Below are positions 34,546-42,939 of a stretch of 64,000 nt of DNA, piece after piece. The position numbers and the translations under genes were made by a program. The stretch covers positions 157,687-221,686 of the forward strand of contig JABTVA010000003.1 of the NCBI GenBank assembly GCA_015075075.1. Direction: 5' to 3'. Under the pieces are notes generated by a model. It had not been told where the DNA came from and did not search any database. It was given only the letters and a program-made list of their open reading frames with translations. Each line of letters begins with the position of its first letter. Position 1 is the stretch's first letter. Source of the DNA: Deltaproteobacteria bacterium. GTDB taxonomy: Bacteria; Desulfobacterota; GWC2-55-46.

Positions 34546-34977
34546 TTAGCCATACAGGCCCAGGTCGCCCCTCAGGGCTATTTCCGCGTTTTCGAGGTCA
34601 GCCGGGTCGCCGGTGGGGTGATAGGCTATCTCGAGCATGTCCCACCTGTTAAGCTCGCCCTCGGGCACAGCGGCTATGAACCTGCCGTTGCCTGCCGCGT
34701 CGGTGCGGAAGGAGTAATCGTCCACGCCGAGGCCCTGCATCCTTTCAGGCCCGTCAGCCAGCCAGGCCGTGTACACTGAATTGGGCCTCAACCCCCTTAC
34801 CTCGACAGTAACCTCCTGCTGCGCTATGCCGGACGGATAATCGCTCACCTCTATGGTGCCCTCGGCATCCGGGAACTGGAAAACGCCTTCGAGAGGTATC
34901 CTGTACTGGGCGCCGGCAGTGGATATGAAAGCGGCCGATATGAAGCCCATTACGACCGCCATTAAAAACTTTTTCAT
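34546..34977 (-). CDS. Secreted paralogue 1 of a tandem family
   Basis: 143 residues from the ATG at 34,977, preceded by GGAGGTGCG. Signal peptide MKKFLMAVVMGFISAAFIST; body with QEVTVEVRGLRPNSVYTAWL, FRTDAAGNGRFIAAVPEGEL and NRWDMLEIAYHPTGD, ending IALRGDLGLYG. First gene of the trio. The gap to 35,270 upstream holds only a partial repeat. Confidence 0.75.
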   Translation of the reverse strand: MKKFLMAVVMGFISAAFISTAGAQYRIPLEGVFQFPDAEGTIEVSDYPSGIAQQEVTVEVRGLRPNSVYTAWLADGPERMQGLGVDDYSFRTDAAGNGRFIAAVPEGELNRWDMLEIAYHPTGDPADLENAEIALRGDLGLYG

Positions 34978-35211
34978 ACTCGCACCTCCATTATATTCAA
35001 AACCCTTCGAAATCATGCCGCAAATCGACTGCTTGCGGCCGCATAAACCATTCATACCTTGATTTTAGACCCCCCGACAGGCTTGTCAAGTAGCCGGAAG
35101 TTCCGGTCCTGCACGGAAAACAAGACTTGCTTTTTTCTGGTAAAGTAATGACTATACCGGGGGCCAGGGCGCACGCCGTGGAGGCCCGCGCCGGTTAATA
35201 CATCCAACAGT

Positions 35212-35257
35212 TTGCTGAAAAGACCCAAAATCACATTCAGGCTTTTTCAGAGCCTGC
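35212..35257 (+). repeat. Partial family A repeat
   Basis: TTGCTGAAAAGACCC, ATTCAGGCTTTTTCAG and AGCCTGC resemble the left extension of copies 1 and 6 (GCTTGCTGAAAAAC, TTATTCAGGCTG). It directly precedes rtcB. Confidence 0.5.
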
Positions 35258-35270
35258 AAAAGGCAGGGAC

Positions 35271-36728
35271 ATGGCCGCTCCATTGTCAATGAAAAGAATA
35301 TCCGAGACCGTCTGGGAGATCCCCAGGGGCTACAAGCCGGGCATGCTCGTCCCGGCTCGCATATACGCGACCGAGAAGCTCATAGGGGAGATGGACGAAG
35401 GCGTCTTCAACCAGGTGACTAACGTCGCGTGCCTGCCTGGCATAGTCAAATACGCCTTCTGCATGCCGGACGGGCACTGGGGCTACGGCTTCCCCATAGG
35501 CGGGGTGGCCGCCATGGACATCAATGAAGGGGTGATATCGCCCGGCGGCATAGGCTTCGACATAAACTGCGGGATGAGGCTTGCCGTTACGGACCTCACC
35601 CTCGAAGAGGTGAGGCCCAGGCTCAAAGAGCTTGTTGACGCGCTTTTTTACAGGATACCCTCGGGCGTGGGCTCAACGGGGTTTCTGCGGCTCGACCGGA
35701 AGGAGTTCAGGGAGGCGCTTGAAGAGGGCTCCCGCTGGTGCCTCAGGAAGGGCTATGCCTGGCCTGAGGACATCGAGCTTACAGAGGAGCGGGGCTGCTT
35801 CGAGGGGGCGGACGCCTCTAAGGTGAGCGAAAAGGCCATAGACCGGGGGTTCGACCAGGTGGGCACGCTCGGGAGCGGGAACCACTACTGCGAGATACAG
35901 GTCGCGAAGCCCGAGAACGTCATCGACGAAGAGATGGCCAGGGCATTCGGCTTCACGCTCCCGGACCAGATAGCCATAATGTTCCACTGCGGAAGCCGCG
36001 GCTTCGGCCACCAGGTCGCGACAGACTACCTACAGTCATTCCTCCGCGTGATGGAGCCGAAGTACGGGATAAAGGTGCTCGACAGGGAGCTCGCCTCCGC
36101 GCCCTTCAACTCGCGTGAAGGGCAGGACTATTTCAAAGCCATGAAGTGCGCCGCCAACATGGCATTCTTGAACAGGCAGGTGATACTCCACAGGATACGC
36201 GAGGTCTTCTCGACGGTATTCAGGAGGGCGCCAGAGGACCTCGGGATACGGATGGTATACGACGTCACCCACAACACGGCCAAGGTCGAGAGGCATGTGG
36301 TCGACGGCAGGGAGATGGAGCTCCTCGTCCACAGGAAGGGCGCGACAAGGGCCTTCCCGCCCGGCATGAAGGGACTCCCTGAGAGGTACATGCAGACAGG
36401 CCAGCCGGTTATAATCGGCGGGAGCATGGAGACGGGCTCGTATCTGCTCGCGGGCCTCGCGACCGGAAAGGACGCGTTCTACACGACCGCGCACGGGAGC
36501 GGCAGGACCATGAGCAGGCACCACGCGAAACGCATGTACAGGGGCTCGAAGCTCCAGCACGAGATGGAGGAAAGGGGCATATACGTGAGGAGCGTTACCT
36601 GGGGCGGGCTTGCCGAGGAGGCGGGCGCGGCCTATAAGAAGATCGACGAGGTGGTCGGGGCCACGGAATCCGCGGGGCTCAGCAAGCGCGTAGTCCGGCT
36701 CATACCCATCGGGAACATAAAAGGCTAA
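35271..36728 (+). CDS. rtcB: RtcB RNA ligase
   Basis: 485 residues; joins 2',3'-cyclic phosphate or 3'-phosphate RNA ends to 5'-OH ends, GTP- and Mn-dependent. Metal-site motifs PDGHWGYGFPIGG, GGIGFDINCGMRL (Cys), LGSGNHYCEIQ and HCGSRGFGHQV are intact, and the guanylylated His is in TTAHGSGRTMSR. An ATG at 35,289 is an alternative start that would remove six residues. The cofactor archease follows 54 nt downstream, so the repair system is complete. Confidence 0.96.
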   Translation: MAAPLSMKRISETVWEIPRGYKPGMLVPARIYATEKLIGEMDEGVFNQVTNVACLPGIVKYAFCMPDGHWGYGFPIGGVAAMDINEGVISPGGIGFDINCGMRLAVTDLTLEEVRPRLKELVDALFYRIPSGVGSTGFLRLDRKEFREALEEGSRWCLRKGYAWPEDIELTEERGCFEGADASKVSEKAIDRGFDQVGTLGSGNHYCEIQVAKPENVIDEEMARAFGFTLPDQIAIMFHCGSRGFGHQVATDYLQSFLRVMEPKYGIKVLDRELASAPFNSREGQDYFKAMKCAANMAFLNRQVILHRIREVFSTVFRRAPEDLGIRMVYDVTHNTAKVERHVVDGREMELLVHRKGATRAFPPGMKGLPERYMQTGQPVIIGGSMETGSYLLAGLATGKDAFYTTAHGSGRTMSRHHAKRMYRGSKLQHEMEERGIYVRSVTWGGLAEEAGAAYKKIDEVVGATESAGLSKRVVRLIPIGNIKG

Positions 36729-36782
36729 CCGCTATCTGTAAAAAAAGAGGCGCATGAAATCCGAGCAAAGGGAAAACCGGGA

Positions 36783-37214
36783 ATGCCGTACCGCTATCTC
36801 GACGAAATAGCCACAGCCGACGTCGCGTTCGAGGCGACAGGCGGAAACCTTGAAGAGGTCTTCACCGCCGCGGCAGAGGCGACGCTGAACGTGATGGTAG
36901 ACGAGCCGGAGAGGATAGAGAGGGTGATGCGCGTGGCCGTCAAGCTCGAAAACACCGACAGGGACATGCTACTCTATGATTTCCTTAACGAGCTCGTGTA
37001 CCTGAAAGACGCCAGGAAGCTCCTTTTGCGGGTCGAGAACATGGAGATAAAGGAGGGCGCGGAGGGCCTGAGCCTCGTCGCCGAGCTATCGGGAGAGGAG
37101 CTTGACCCCGCGAAGCACCCGCTCGGCGCCGACGTGAAGGCGGTGACGCTCCACATGTTCAGCCTGGAGAGGGCCGATAGCGGGTGGAAGGCTACCGCGG
37201 TGCTGGATATCTGA
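36783..37214 (+). CDS. Archease
   Basis: 143 residues. RYLDEIATADVAFEATG at the N-terminus, DMLLYDFLNELVYLKD in the middle and HPLGADVKAVTLHMFSLE near the end are archease motifs; the Asp and Glu residues coordinate the metal that activates RtcB guanylylation. One acidic position in the usual D-x-G-D stretch differs (TADVAFEA). Adjacent to rtcB. Confidence 0.92.
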   Translation: MPYRYLDEIATADVAFEATGGNLEEVFTAAAEATLNVMVDEPERIERVMRVAVKLENTDRDMLLYDFLNELVYLKDARKLLLRVENMEIKEGAEGLSLVAELSGEELDPAKHPLGADVKAVTLHMFSLERADSGWKATAVLDI

Positions 37215-37230
37215 GACCGGCGTACCCGGC

Positions 37231-37404
37231 TCAGAAGTCTTCCTCTAAAAAGAATTCCTCCGTCTCCTTCTCCTTCCTGAGCGCGAGCGGGGTCTGGCAG
37301 TAGGGGCAATAGACGCTCTCCCCGACCTTTTCGTCCCCGGCCATCGGCACTTCCACATCGCACATCGGGCAGGTAAGATAATTACAGGAGCCTTTCTGCG
37401 GCAT
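37231..37404 (-). CDS. Small zinc-ribbon protein
   Basis: 57 residues. Two Cys groups, CNYLTCPMC and CPYC, form a likely zinc ribbon; the tail is acidic and ends EEFFLEEDF. The ATG at 37,404 has GGGAGGG 7 nt upstream. It converges on archease with a 16-nt gap. A coding region this small is supported by the RBS, the Cys spacing and an intact frame. Function unknown. Confidence 0.6.
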   Translation of the reverse strand: MPQKGSCNYLTCPMCDVEVPMAGDEKVGESVYCPYCQTPLALRKEKETEEFFLEEDF

Positions 37405-37425
37405 AGGTCGCCCTCCCTAAAGGAT

Positions 37426-37456
37426 GTTGAAAAAGTCCTTCCCGGACTTTTTCAAC
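37426..37456. repeat. Perfect hairpin related to family A ends
   Basis: GTTGAAAAAGTCC and GGACTTTTTCAAC are perfect 13-bp inverted repeats around TTCCC. The sequence recalls the TGAAAAAGTCC end of family A. The 37,405-38,181 gap holds this, a gene remnant and repeat copy 6. Confidence 0.75.
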
Positions 37457-37809
37457 CACGGCTTGGCCGGAATGAATACGTCCAAGCCTCTCGAAATTGC
37501 TCGACTCTCAAGTCTTTGCGATCTGGCAATCCATCCGTGGATCGCCTGGCAGGGTGTTTTTCAACCATCCTGCCGGCGAATTCGCGCATATCATCTCATA
37601 CCGGGGCTGCGGTTTCAAGGGTCCTCAGGAATCTCGCCATAGCCTGAAAAAAAGCCCATAGCGCGTTTCACCCAGTCTTTGCGCGGGTTTTCCTTGACGG
37701 AGCTCACCAAAAGGCGGAAAATTAAGTATGCGCGAGGAGAAGAAACTGGCCTCTCCGTGAGGAAGTAGTCGTCCACCTGAGGCGCGGGTGGGGCCGGGAC
37801 GTGTGGTCG

Positions 37810-37938
37810 AGGATATGAACTCCACAATCGGCGGCATATCCTTCATCAGGATAGAATTCAGGTACGCAGGCAGGAGGACTGACAACAACATCAGCCTGCA
37901 GTGCTGCTACCACGCGGGCGTAAGAAGGGTCGGCTGAA
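37810..37938 (+). pseudogene. Possible gene remnant (beta-helix-like fragment)
   Basis: A 40-residue open stretch, MNSTIGGISFIRIEFRYAG followed by RRTDNNISLQ and a stop, resembles the GGISFVRIEFAG part of secreted beta-helix lipoproteins. There is no start region or upstream domain. The opposite strand is also open (37,615-37,827). Weak evidence. Confidence 0.25.
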
Positions 37939-38021
37939 AAAGGAATACCTGTTGAGGAGCTTCAGGCGGATTGCGGTATTCGCAGCCCGCTTTTGAGCGA
38001 ATAAGAGAGGCGAAACCTAAC

Positions 38022-38179
38022 AGCTTGCTGAAAAACTCCGTTTTTATTCAGGCTCCCGAAAAGCTCCAGATGCGAGGCCCCCTTTAGGAACAGGGGAGCG
38101 AGGAATGAGGCGTACTTTACGCGTACGCCGGAGTGTCAAGCGACGTAGCCTTCGACGGAGAACGACTTTTTCAGCAGCC
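38022..38179 (+). repeat. Repeat family A, copy 6 (long variant)
   Basis: The left extension AGCTTGCTGAAAAACTCCG, then GGCTCCCGAAAAGCTCCAG, an inserted hairpin around CCCCCTTTAGGAACAGGGG, and GACTTTTTCAGCAGCC at the right. It ends 2 nt before the gpmI stop codon. Confidence 0.82.
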
Positions 38180-38181
38180 TG

Positions 38182-39714
38182 CTAAAAAAGCGGCTTGCCG
38201 GTCATCTCAGCGGGCTGTGGCAGTCCCATGAGCTTAAGGACTGTCGGCGCGATGTCGTCAAGCCCGCCGTCCTTGAGCCTCGTCCCTTTCATATCCGGGT
38301 CTACGAGTATGAACGGCGCAAGGTTAGTCGTGTGGGCCGTGTGGACCTCTCCTGAGGAAGGGTCCTTCATCTGCTCGGCGTTGCCGTGGTCGGCGGTTAT
38401 CAATACCGACCAGCCGTTTTCAAGGGCCGCCCCGGCCACGATGCCCAGGGCCCGGTCAACGGCCTCGCAGGCCTTGACAGCGGCCTCCAGGACCCCGGTG
38501 TGGCCTACCATGTCGCAGTTCGCGAAGTTCATGAGCATGAAGGAGTAGCGCCCCTCCCCTATCTTCAGGGCAGCGGCCTCGGCTATCTCAAGGGCACGCA
38601 TCTCCGGCTTCTTGTCGTAAGTCGGCACGTCCTGCGCCGACGGGATAAGGAGCCTCTCCTCCCACTCGAACGGCTCTTCCCTGCCGCCGTTGAAGAAAAA
38701 GGTCACATGGGCGTACTTTTCGGTCTCGGACACCCTGAACTGCCTAAGCCCCCTGGCGGAAAGGACGTCGGCGAGTATGTTCCTTAACGCCTGAGGCGCA
38801 AACAGGACCGGAAGCCCGAGCCTCTGGTCGTACTCTGTCATGCAGACGAACCTCGAAAGGGCGGGCCTCGCCTTCCTCTCGAACCCGGCAAAGCCATCAT
38901 CCACGAATGCCCTTGTTATCTCCCTGGCCCTGTCCGACCTGAAATTGAAGAAGAGGACGGCATCGCCGTCCGATACCCGGGCCACGGGCCTCCCTTCCCG
39001 CACGAGCACCGTAGGCTGGACGAACTCGTCCGTCTCGTTCCTCGCGTAGGCCGCCTTCACGGCTTCGAGAGGGCCTTCGGCGGTTGCCCCGGCTCCAGCG
39101 GCGATCGCGTCATGCGCCTTCCTTACGCGCTCCCACCTGTTGTCGCGGTCCATCGCGTAATACCTGCCGCAAACGGTTGCCACCCTGGCCGGCGATTTGC
39201 TCTTCGCAAGGTATGAAAGGAGCGACTCCATGTAGGCTGCGCCGCTCGAGGGAGGGGTGTCCCTGCCGTCGAGTATCGCGTGTATGAAGACCCTCTCCAC
39301 GCCCTTTCTCCTGAAGATGTCGAGAAGGCCGAAGAGGTGCTCGATATGGCTGTGCACGCCGCCGTCCGAGAGAAGGCCCATAAGGTGGAGCGCGCCGCCC
39401 CTTTGTTTCAGCTCGTTTGCGAGCTCATCTATCATGGGGCGGGATTCAAGCTCGCCCTCCTTTATGGCCTTTGATATCCTCACGAGCTCCTGGTATACGA
39501 CCCTGCCAGCGCCCATTGTGAGATGGCCGACCTCGGAATTCCCCATCTGCCCCTCCGGCAGGCCGACCGAAAGACCGGAAGTATCTATGGAGGAAACCGG
39601 GTATTCCCGGACCAGCCGGTCGTAATTGGGGGTCGAGGCCATGAGAATGGCGTTCGAGTCGTTATCGGGGTTTACGCCCCACCCGTCCAGCACGATCAGG
39701 CAGACCTTCTTCAA
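38182..39714 (-). CDS. gpmI: 2,3-bisphosphoglycerate-independent phosphoglycerate mutase
   Basis: 510 residues; interconverts 3- and 2-phosphoglycerate. The N-terminal LIVLDGWG binds metal; the phosphoserine nucleophile Ser60 is in EGQMGNSEVGH; later HAILDGRDTPP, FNFRSDRAREIT, NFANCDMVGHTG and ITADHGNAEQM complete the two metal sites. Its presence means the archaeal-type relative at the left edge is not needed for glycolysis. The stop codon abuts repeat copy 6. Confidence 0.96.
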   Translation of the reverse strand: MKKVCLIVLDGWGVNPDNDSNAILMASTPNYDRLVREYPVSSIDTSGLSVGLPEGQMGNSEVGHLTMGAGRVVYQELVRISKAIKEGELESRPMIDELANELKQRGGALHLMGLLSDGGVHSHIEHLFGLLDIFRRKGVERVFIHAILDGRDTPPSSGAAYMESLLSYLAKSKSPARVATVCGRYYAMDRDNRWERVRKAHDAIAAGAGATAEGPLEAVKAAYARNETDEFVQPTVLVREGRPVARVSDGDAVLFFNFRSDRAREITRAFVDDGFAGFERKARPALSRFVCMTEYDQRLGLPVLFAPQALRNILADVLSARGLRQFRVSETEKYAHVTFFFNGGREEPFEWEERLLIPSAQDVPTYDKKPEMRALEIAEAAALKIGEGRYSFMLMNFANCDMVGHTGVLEAAVKACEAVDRALGIVAGAALENGWSVLITADHGNAEQMKDPSSGEVHTAHTTNLAPFILVDPDMKGTRLKDGGLDDIAPTVLKLMGLPQPAEMTGKPLF

Positions 39715-39841
39715 TCCAGTTCTCCTGCATTTTTTGAGGGGGAATAAAACAGAGCGCGGTCAGGCAGTATGACGGCCCCAGTCAAGTCGCCCGCGAATGG
39801 CCGCCTTCCGCTTCGCCTGATGCGGCGGGACTTTGAAGGGC

Positions 39842-41172
39842 TCAGAAGAGCTTCCTCAGGGCCGGGGCCCTGTGCTGGGACTCCAACCCCCTCATTACAA
39901 GTGTATCCCACTCCCCGCACGAGGTACACCGGGCCTTCCATGAGACCGCCTCGGAGCCGCACCCGGAGCACCTGAAATGAGGGCTGTACTCCCTGTCGAG
40001 CCCGAGCGCCCTGTGAAAGAGGTGCGCGGCCCTGCCGCCCTGCTTTCGCCTGAGATAGGCTTCGCCAAGGAGCACTGAATGGTAAAAGCCGTCCTCGCCC
40101 TCGTTCTGAAGCCTTTCGAGCTCTTCTATGGCGTTGTCGACCATCTCGAGCCTCAGGTAAAGGCGTGCGAGCAGGAGCCTCATATTGGGCCCGTTCGAAT
40201 GCGTGAGTATCTCCTTATTGTACCTTTCGAGTATCCTCTCCGGGGCCGATTCCTTTATGCAGAGGTCTTCGAGCTTGAGGATGATCGGTTCGGGCGTGCT
40301 GAACCTGGCGAGCGCCTTCTCCCATACCTTTGCGGCGCTCGCTGTGCTTCCCTGCCTGTCGAGCACCTCTCCGAGGAGGATATGCCCGGGGAGGAACTTG
40401 TCGTCGTTCTTCAACGCCTCTTTCACCCTGACGAGCGCCTCGGTAAGCCTCCCCTCGTTCATTGATACGCATGCGGACTCGTAAAGGAGCCCGGTAAGGA
40501 GCTTTTTCTCCTTTTTCCCAAGCTCCTCGTTCCTTTCGGAATCAACGACCTTCTTTTGCAGGTCCGCCGCATCGGACCAGAGGGCCTCCTTTATTCTCAG
40601 GTCCCTCAACTTCCTCAAGGCGTAGAGGTTGCCCGGGTCGAGCTTCACGACCTCTTCGAGGGCCTTGGTAGCCCTCTGCGCGTCCCAGTTCAGTCGCGCA
40701 GCCAGCAAGCGCGCTCAGACTCTATGGATGAAGGGTTGCCGAGAGCCCTTCTCAAGCACCTGACCACAAAACCTCCCTGGGCTGTCCTCCCTCATGTACG
40801 TCTCGGCGAGGCTTATTATCATGCCGGTCTCGTTCGGCACGGCTGGGCCTTCTCGAGAAGCTCCCTTGCGGAAGAGGTGTCGCCCTTCACGAGGGAGCTC
40901 GGCGCCTCTTCTAATTCTCGTCGGCCTGGGCAAGGAGCTTCTTCTCCTTCCGCTCCTTCATCTCATAAGGGTTCTCCGGGCGTCGGCGACAGCAGATTCA
41001 GGGCCTGGCACGACGCCGGCGAGGAAGCCGAAAAAGACGAGGAGGTAGCCGGGAGCGCGTAAGTGTACTCGCTCGTTACGACGAATGTGACGATGCCGGG
41101 GTTCTTGGTATGGAGGTAGAAGAACGCCCCCAGGACGAGTATGATTACTACGAGGAGTACCTTGGTGTACAT
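39842..41172 (-). pseudogene. LapB-like TPR protein with rubredoxin-type C-terminus, broken near its N-terminus
   Basis: From the ATG at 41,172 it begins with a membrane anchor (VLLVVIILVLGAFFYLH) and a LapB-like periplasmic turn. The frame then breaks repeatedly between ~41,060 and ~40,700, where pieces such as KERKEKKLLAQADEN, GMIISLAETYMRED and LNWDAQRATKALEEVVKLD appear in different frames. From ~40,708 it is clean: several TPR repeats and a C-terminal metal site CSGCGSEAVSWKARCTSCGEW. LapB coordinates lipopolysaccharide synthesis in gammaproteobacteria. The small clustered losses resemble those in plsX and acnA. Confidence 0.72.
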
Positions 41173-41204
41173 CTGCCGCCGCTTCTTCCTTTTTTTCAGG
41201 CTGT

Positions 41205-41675
41205 TCAGTGCGAGTAGGGTTCGTTCCGCATTATCGTGAAACCCCTGTAGACCTGCTCGTACAGCACGAGCCTCGCGAGGTCGTGTGGGAGCGTCATCGC
41301 CGAAAGCGAAAGCACCATCTGAGACCTGTCGTATACGTCCTTGTGGAGGCCCCACGCGCCGCCCACTATGAAGACGAGCCTTTTCCTGCCCGAGGCCATG
41401 ATGCCGGAAAGGAGCTCCGAGAGGCCCGCGGAAGTCATTCCGGTTCCGGTGTCGGCGAGCGAGACGACATAATCGCCGGGCATGAGCTTCGCGATTATCC
41501 TCTGCGCCTCGCCCCTTGTGACGTCCTCCCTGGGCGCCTTGGCCGTGGCCTTCTCGTCCTTTACCTCCACGGCCTCGACGGGCGCGTATCTCCGTATCCT
41601 TTTCAGATATTCCGAGGCGGCGTCCCTCAGGCTCTCATTTTTCATCCTGCCAACGGAGATGAAAACTATCTTCAA
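41205..41675 (-). CDS. rlmH: 23S rRNA pseudouridine-1915 N3-methyltransferase
   Basis: 156 residues of the SPOUT fold. KIVFISVGRMKNESL, the SAM-binding FIVGGAWGLHKDVYDR and LPHDLARLVLYEQVYRG are intact. The C-terminus reads NEPYSH where many members have PYHH or PYHK. Between rsfS and the LapB-like gene. Confidence 0.94.
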   Translation of the reverse strand: MKIVFISVGRMKNESLRDAASEYLKRIRRYAPVEAVEVKDEKATAKAPREDVTRGEAQRIIAKLMPGDYVVSLADTGTGMTSAGLSELLSGIMASGRKRLVFIVGGAWGLHKDVYDRSQMVLSLSAMTLPHDLARLVLYEQVYRGFTIMRNEPYSH

Positions 41676-41687
41676 GGCGCCACCGGC

Positions 41688-42104
41688 CTACACGCCCTTT
41701 TTACCGGACCCTTTTTTGCCGCCCTTTGCGCCGGGTTTCGCAATGCCGGAGCGCATCAATTTATCCGCCACCTCCGTGGCCGGCGCCTCTGCCCACAGCC
41801 CTTCGAGGTCGTAGAAAGACCTTATATGTTCGAGGAATACATGGACCACGACGTCGTTATAGTCCATGAGCGCCCACTTCCCCTCGGCGGCGCCTTCGAT
41901 GCCGAGGGGCCTTTCCCCGGCCTTCCTCAGCCCCTCCTCCACGGCATTTGCTATGGCCTGGACCTGCCTCTCGGATTCCGCGCTGCATATGACGAGATAG
42001 TCCGAGACGGTGGAGAGCTTCTTTATATTCAGTATGACGACTTTCTCGGCCTTCTTGTCGAGGGCGAGCCTTGCGATCTCGAGCGCCTTCTTCTTTGGTT
42101 CCAG
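41688..42104 (-). CDS. rsfS: Ribosome silencing factor, probable CTG start
   Basis: 138 residues. KKALEIARLALDKKAEKVV, LNIKKLSTVSDYLVICSAES, RPLGIEGAAEGKWALMDYND and VVVHVFLEHIRSFYDLEGLW are RsfS motifs, so the reading frame is certain. No ATG, GTG or TTG lies between the in-frame nadD stop and the conserved LEPKKKALEI. The CTG at 42,104-42,102 lies 8 nt after AAGGAG and gives a normal length. The GTG at 41,942 would remove the N-terminal half. A conserved Lys/Arg-rich C-terminal tail (GKKGSGKKG) is extra. Confidence 0.88.
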   Translation of the reverse strand: MEPKKKALEIARLALDKKAEKVVILNIKKLSTVSDYLVICSAESERQVQAIANAVEEGLRKAGERPLGIEGAAEGKWALMDYNDVVVHVFLEHIRSFYDLEGLWAEAPATEVADKLMRSGIAKPGAKGGKKGSGKKGV

Positions 42105-42143
42105 TTTAAGAGCTCCTTGATGGATTTTTGGAGGCCCCCCGGC

Positions 42144-42785
42144 TCACTTATAAAGCTCCTGCTCTTTTATGAGCTTAAGGACGCTCTCGGGCACGAGGTA
42201 CCTTATCGAGAGGCCTTTACGCACCTTCTCCCTTATGGCGGATGAAGAGATGTCCATAAGGGTCGTACTCAGGTAAGTTATAGAGATACCGGCGGAATTG
42301 ACGTAAGCGCCGGTTTCCGAATCATACCAGAACTTACGGGCCACTTCAACCGGCAACACCTCCCCGGGTTTTTTTACCGGGTGGCCTGGCCTCGGCACGA
42401 CTATGAGGCTTGCGAGGCTTAAAAGCCCCTCGTATTCGTACCATGAGGTTATCTCGTTAAAGGAGTCGTTCCCTATCAAAAGGCTTACCGAGGACTCGGG
42501 CCGCTCCCTCTTAAGCTCCCTCACGGTATCGACCGTAAAAGACCTGCCTCCGCGCCGTATCTCGATATCCGAGACCTCGAAGCCGGGGTTCCCCTCGACC
42601 GCGCGCCTTACAAGCTCATAGCGCGCCTCAGGGGGGGTAAGCGATTCCCTCGACTTGTGCGGGGTTATGTGAGTGGGCACGAAGACCACGCGCTCGAACG
42701 AAAGCGCCTCCCTCGCCTCCTCCGCAATCCTCAGGTGGCCCAGGTGTATTGGGTTGAACGTGCCCCCGAAAACCGCTACCCGCAT
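42144..42785 (-). CDS. nadD: Nicotinate-nucleotide adenylyltransferase
   Basis: 213 residues. VAVFGGTFNPIHLGHLRIAE holds the (H/T)xGH nucleotidyltransferase motif; VFVPTHITPHKS, LLIGNDSFNEITSWYEYE and the C-terminal STTLMDISSSAIREKV are typical. Start at 42,785; an upstream ATG would add six residues. nadD-rsfS-rlmH is a common cluster. Divergent from rarA. Confidence 0.94.
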   Translation of the reverse strand: MRVAVFGGTFNPIHLGHLRIAEEAREALSFERVVFVPTHITPHKSRESLTPPEARYELVRRAVEGNPGFEVSDIEIRRGGRSFTVDTVRELKRERPESSVSLLIGNDSFNEITSWYEYEGLLSLASLIVVPRPGHPVKKPGEVLPVEVARKFWYDSETGAYVNSAGISITYLSTTLMDISSSAIREKVRKGLSIRYLVPESVLKLIKEQELYK

Positions 42786-42939
42786 TAAAAAAGGTTCTCT
42801 CAAGGAATTTTTCGGTCCTGATTTCCAGCGGATATGCTATCCCATAGGGTCTCCGCTGTCAACGGTTAAGGGGTACGCTGCCCCTTTCTTCCATTTCCCT
42901 TCCGCATATAGTAAAATTTCGTCAAAGGAGACATTTTTT

